Below, one piece after another: positions 8,001-10,747 of a DNA stretch of 10,747 bases (its first letter is position 1; each line of letters opens with the position of its first letter). The stretch is from contig CAJTLD010000075.1 in the NCBI GenBank assembly GCA_910577065.1, positions 734 to 11,480 of the forward strand, written 5' to 3'. This DNA comes from an uncultured Lachnospiraceae bacterium. GTDB taxonomy: Bacteria; Bacillota; Clostridia; Lachnospirales; Lachnospiraceae. The position numbers and the translations under genes were made by a program. The notes beneath the pieces were generated by a model that saw only the letters and a program-made list of their open reading frames with translations, made no database searches and was not told where the DNA came from.

Positions 8001-10747
8001 TGCACCTGCTTCCGGGCAACTGGGATCAGTGGCATGAAGGCGAGGAAGTAGAAGTATGGGTCAACAGTAACCAGCAGAGCGCGGAACTGTTCTTAAACGG
8101 CAAATCGCTTGGAAAGAAGAGTTTTGACGAGAAAGTAACCGCATACGGCAAAAAATATTTTGAAACATCCGAAAAGACTTCGGACGATAAAACATGGGGC
8201 GACAGCAAAAACCCGGGCGGCTACACAAGCCCCGGCGCAGTTTTGGACGAAGGGGAATTAAATTCCGGCAAGCTGCACCTGACCTGGAAGGTTCCGTATG
8301 AGGAAGGTACGCTGGAGGTAAAAGCATACGATAAAGAGGGCAACGTCGTCGCATCAGACAGCGTGAGCACTTCCGGCACGCCGTATACCATTGAGGCAAA
8401 AGCAGACAAGACCGTCCTGGCGGCCGACGGCAGCAGCCTTTCTTATGTGGAATGCACGATTGTGGACGAAAACGGCAATATGGTCCCGGATGCGGGCAAT
8501 CTTGTGAAATTTGACATTTCCGGCGATTCTGCGGCTATTTTTGGCGTGGACAATGGCAAGCAGGAAAGCACGGAACTCTACAAATACGGGAATGTGGAGC
8601 AGACGGCGCATTCCGAGCGCAGCGCATATAACGGCAAGGTACTCGTTATCTTAAAATCGAATCAAACAGCCGGGGACGCGGTGCTGACAATATCTTCCGA
8701 CGGCTTAAAACCGGCGCAGACGGCGATCAAAGTAACAGAAGACGGCGCAGGCAGCGCGCCGGCTGCAATCGAAGTTACCGGTACGGAAGTATCTGTGGAT
8801 CCGGTTGCAGTCACTGTTCCGGCCGGAATGGAGGTGACGCTTCCTTCCGCAGTGAGGGTAAACTATAACAGCAGTGCGGGAAATTACAGCGTGATGCGCG
8901 CCGTTACCTGGGGAGCGCTTACAAACGGTACGGCAGAGGGCGTGGTCAGCGGATGCACGTTAAAGGCGGCCGCTGTCGTGACAGAGGATGCCGCCATGGA
9001 AACGGATACGGAACTTGCAGTCCAAAAAGCGTCTGCAACCGCATCCTTTACCGGCTCCGTCGGCAATTATCCGGAAAATATGGTAGACGGAAATCCTTCG
9101 AAAAGCTGGACAAACGCATACAGCAGGGGCGATTCCGTACTCCTTCCGGCAAACAGCGCTTCCCGGAAGTCCGATTACGTGGAGTTTTCCTGGGATACGC
9201 CGCAGGTTTTAAACCAGATAGGGCTGACGTTTGTGACAGGCAGGGGAAAAGCGGTTCCGGCCGTATTAGAAGCGCAGTATTTTGACGGCGCAGGCTGGAA
9301 AAAGGTATCCGGCCAGGCCAAACTTACAGTGGATAAAACCGTAAAACTGCAGTTTACACCGGTATATACGGAAAAAGTAAGGGTATACATGGAAAATGCG
9401 ACTCCGTTTACCGCAGACGGCAATATAGAAATTTCGGAGGCAAGCGTAAAACTGAGTACGGAAGAATTTCATATGCAGGCAATCCTTACGGCGGAAGATA
9501 TCATCCAGGGGGCGGCGCAGAAGGTCAATGTGGCTCTTTCCAACCTGCCGGCGGATCCTGCAATCAGGGAAATCGGTTTTGCAGTCGATTATGACGAGGC
9601 TGTATTTGAAGATGTGCGCGTGGAGCTGAAAAACGGCGTGGCAGGCACGTTAGAAACAGGGGACGGAACGAAAAGCGGCGGCAGGCAGACGTATCTGTAT
9701 ACCAATGAGGACGGTATTCCCGCAGATCTGACGGATTTTGCAGAAATTACATTAAACGTCAAAGCAGACGCCGCGCCGGGCAGCTATACGGTTGCCTTAA
9801 CGGGCGTTGCGGCTTTGGACGCAGCGGGGCAGACGGTATCCGTGGCGGTAACCCCGGCATCCTTTGCAGTGAAGGAACGCCCGAATATCGGCGACGTAAC
9901 GTATCTGTCCGATTTGGAATGGGAGAGCGCGTCTTCCGGATGGAACGAAGTGCACAAAGACGAATACTGCGATACCAAACCGGGCAAAATTTCCCTGTTC
10001 TTAGATGGGGAACGGGCTTACTTTGACAAAGGCCTCGGGGCGAATGCGGATGCGGAAATCGTTTATGATCTGGGGATTTACAGCCAGATTTTAAATCCGG
10101 ATCAGAATCTGTTTTTCCGGTCCTACGTCGGGATTGATTATATAAAATACAGCGCAAACAAAGGCGACGGCGTATATTTTATCGTTTACGGGACAAAAGG
10201 AGGGGAAGAGAAGGAATTATACCGTTCCGGCCTTCTCGGCCCAAGGACTCCGGCGGAATATATCAATGTCTGTGTGACGGGTATGACAAAACTTCGCCTT
10301 GTTATGGACAAAAATGCCAACAACGGCCATGACAACGGCGACTGGGCGGACGCGAAGCTGGTAATTTCAGATGAGGCGGACAAGGGAGCCTTAAAAGAGG
10401 CTCTGGATGCGGCGGAAACTCTGAGGGAAACTGATTATACGGCCGAAACATTTATTGCCCTGCAGGCTGCTATTACTGCGGCAAAAGCGGTATATGAGGA
10501 TGAAAACGCAACGCAGACGCAGGTAAATACCATGCTCGGTTGCATCGCGGAGGCCATAGAGGCCTTAAAAGTGCCGGGGGCGTCCGAATACTGGGAACTG
10601 GTTGCGCAGCTGAAAGAAAAAGAAGATGAGGCCGACGGTCTTAGGGATGAACTTTTGGCCAAAGAAGAAGAGTTAAATCAGGAAAAGGAAAACGTCTCCA
10701 CACTTTCCGGGCAGCTTTCAGAGGCAAGGCAAGAGGCGGAACGCTTA
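5057..10747 (+). CDS. Secreted multidomain GH2 beta-galactosidase-like enzyme, 3' end beyond window
   Basis: The frame has 1897 codons without a stop and runs off the window. GGAGG (5046-5050) sits 6 nt before the ATG. Residues 1-34/36 are a Sec signal peptide ending PVYAAA. Then follow a jelly-roll carbohydrate-binding domain (about 42-191), a Big_4 Ig-like domain (200-277), the GH2 sugar-binding domain (about 285-475, with VDVPHDFSIEG and SGRWYTGSGIIRPV), the GH2 Ig domain (about 476-605) and the TIM barrel (about 610-960). The barrel shows VDLHHDAG (625-632), RTSHCPP, the acid/base E760 in WSVGNEV, the likely nucleophile E871 in FESESSSQTSSRGVY, and FIWSGFDYLGEPTPY (932-946). These match the beta-galactosidase branch of GH2 rather than glucuronidases. 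DUF4982-like (about 980-1105) and further beta-sandwich domains follow. It probably hydrolyses beta-galactosides or host/plant glycans outside the cell. Exact substrate and anchoring are unknown. Confidence 0.93.
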   Translation, partial: MKKHRYAKQLGSFLLAFAMAFTTVFGSMALPVYAAAEDEFIEVEVPNGDFENGETAWTFSGENYSVNPDYYWRVFTNTGDKNTTNVYEVCSKKSMGVTKNFSCTQTVSGLEPGIYKASVEGMGANDKGGSHTTMLLAGGKSVAVEPKGWNIWTTHTTEPFEVGENGTCEISIESTVTGNYLNIDNIKLYRKADAGSKTVDSVPPVSKKITAAGEFRAPAQVPALYTDGTSALFDVVWNAEELAAVAQAAAGSKVSVTGKVTIGEKEYDVTMTVEIIDASSLVQHVQEDASGAVSLDSNWQFYLATRTPQEADGGFAAAGVKDAGNYTTQEIAAPDFDDTQWRTVDVPHDFSIEGEKTNKATDSQAYLEGGLGYYRKRFTVPEAFSGNKTISVDFEGVYQNSVVYLNGEQVGSYPSGYTGFALDITDKLKYGEENVLVVKVQNMSPSGRWYTGSGIIRPVHLVVDNLAHFNRNGITLAAPTLEEDYTDEKAAYLNVTAKGFSDDTNSNVRMEVTVLDAEGKEVAKKSTENTAINPTTAFTLTLEDNNAVKVDNVNLWYPWNLGTPYLYTVKVDLYGEKNGSADGYRLIDSEEIEYGFRWAKVMDTTSDPNSGGLYVNGEYTKVQGVDLHHDAGAVGAASYTDAYEREFGKLMEMGVNAYRTSHCPPSKQAIEVCRRNGILVVEEAYDGWGKPKATYDFGNFFFMEIPQGWAGLKPNGYMAMPESVTSYEGAKYVWSDWVIQEMVNRDKNEPSVIAWSVGNEVRGTGNKPGWYDVSQYDILGVNPPGINEYTEAVRLMRDIKAADGTRYVLMGGDQQRSVPALNNTWAYVNQVLDGYGLNYNTSKSVDGLIERYSIGEGLQEKGTKTFFFESESSSQTSSRGVYLDPQFSNTGINQTPGKRGGSNYDNDFASWTMSNEYGLKKDRDRKSFIGQFIWSGFDYLGEPTPYSVFPVGVSSFGTIDTAGFPKDSFYLYQSQWVDDEMVHLLPGNWDQWHEGEEVEVWVNSNQQSAELFLNGKSLGKKSFDEKVTAYGKKYFETSEKTSDDKTWGDSKNPGGYTSPGAVLDEGELNSGKLHLTWKVPYEEGTLEVKAYDKEGNVVASDSVSTSGTPYTIEAKADKTVLAADGSSLSYVECTIVDENGNMVPDAGNLVKFDISGDSAAIFGVDNGKQESTELYKYGNVEQTAHSERSAYNGKVLVILKSNQTAGDAVLTISSDGLKPAQTAIKVTEDGAGSAPAAIEVTGTEVSVDPVAVTVPAGMEVTLPSAVRVNYNSSAGNYSVMRAVTWGALTNGTAEGVVSGCTLKAAAVVTEDAAMETDTELAVQKASATASFTGSVGNYPENMVDGNPSKSWTNAYSRGDSVLLPANSASRKSDYVEFSWDTPQVLNQIGLTFVTGRGKAVPAVLEAQYFDGAGWKKVSGQAKLTVDKTVKLQFTPVYTEKVRVYMENATPFTADGNIEISEASVKLSTEEFHMQAILTAEDIIQGAAQKVNVALSNLPADPAIREIGFAVDYDEAVFEDVRVELKNGVAGTLETGDGTKSGGRQTYLYTNEDGIPADLTDFAEITLNVKADAAPGSYTVALTGVAALDAAGQTVSVAVTPASFAVKERPNIGDVTYLSDLEWESASSGWNEVHKDEYCDTKPGKISLFLDGERAYFDKGLGANADAEIVYDLGIYSQILNPDQNLFFRSYVGIDYIKYSANKGDGVYFIVYGTKGGEEKELYRSGLLGPRTPAEYINVCVTGMTKLRLVMDKNANNGHDNGDWADAKLVISDEADKGALKEALDAAETLRETDYTAETFIALQAAITAAKAVYEDENATQTQVNTMLGCIAEAIEALKVPGASEYWELVAQLKEKEDEADGLRDELLAKEEELNQEKENVSTLSGQLSEARQEAERL
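5180..5887 (+). other. N-terminal CBM-like and Big_4 modules of the GH2 enzyme
   Basis: Residues about 42-191 begin PNGDFENGETAWTF and end LNIDNIKLYRK, the usual start and finish of CBM4/9-type jelly rolls. The GLEPGIYKASVEG stretch in the middle fits the same fold. Residues about 200-277 (ALYTDGTSALFDVVW ... VTGKVTI) match the Big_4 Ig-like pattern. The modules lie ahead of the catalytic core and would help bind glycan or space the enzyme from the surface. Ligand residues cannot be assigned. Confidence 0.7.
8402..10747 (+). other. C-terminal accessory modules: Ig-like, discoidin, cohesin-like, NPCBM, FIVAR, coiled coil
   Basis: Residues 1116-1235 resemble the GH2 C-terminal or invasin-like sandwich (LAADGSSLSYVECTIVDENG). 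Residues 1240-1325 are an Ig-like domain. Residues 1330-1470 are F5/8 type C-like (ATASFTGS, MVDGNPSKSWTN, VEFSWDTPQVLNQIGLTF). Residues 1474-1606 resemble a cohesin (VNVALSNLP, IGFAVDYDEAVFE, APGSYTVALTGV). Residues 1613-1771 are an NPCBM domain (TYLSDLEWES, KGLGANADAEIVYDLG, HDNGDWADAKL). Residues 1777-1838 are a FIVAR repeat (YTAETFIALQAAITAAKAVY). Residues 1844-1897 are a charged heptad-like coiled coil rich in E, K and L, still open at the window end. The coiled coil may lead to a wall anchor such as LPXTG or SLH, which is not visible here. Boundaries are approximate and made by eye. Confidence 0.7.

Overview
The window looks like chromosomal DNA from a gut-type Firmicute, most likely a Lachnospiraceae or Clostridium-related bacterium. 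The grounds are a YesN/YesM-type two-component pair, AGGAG/GGAGG ribosome sites, a Gram-positive lipoprotein solute-binding protein, and a very large secreted glycosidase carrying Big_4, NPCBM and FIVAR modules. This assignment is inferred from family resemblance only. All supported genes lie on the + strand.

Layout: 1-252 is non-coding. It holds a perfect 23-bp inverted repeat around a 36-nt loop (18-99) and a plausible sigma-A promoter (173-201). The response regulator (253-1785) and histidine kinase (1752-3497) overlap by 34 nt. A lipoprotein substrate-binding protein follows 40 nt later (3538-4893, TTG start). A 163-nt gap (4894-5056) holds a small hairpin, short direct repeats and a weak promoter candidate. 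From 5057 an open frame runs to the last base (1897 codons, no stop). It encodes a secreted glycoside hydrolase family 2 (GH2) enzyme, most like beta-galactosidases, with carbohydrate-binding and adhesion-type modules on both sides of the catalytic core.

Working model (inference): the membrane kinase, perhaps with the lipoprotein, senses a galactoside or glycan fragment outside the cell. It phosphorylates the AraC-type regulator, which activates the surface or secreted glycosidase. No ABC permease is present although a binding protein is, so that protein either serves permeases encoded elsewhere or acts mainly as a sensor partner. No RNA gene, insertion sequence, CRISPR array or phage gene was recognised. 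The families present are known; the least explained elements are the long palindrome, the permease-less binding protein and the module combination of the glycosidase.
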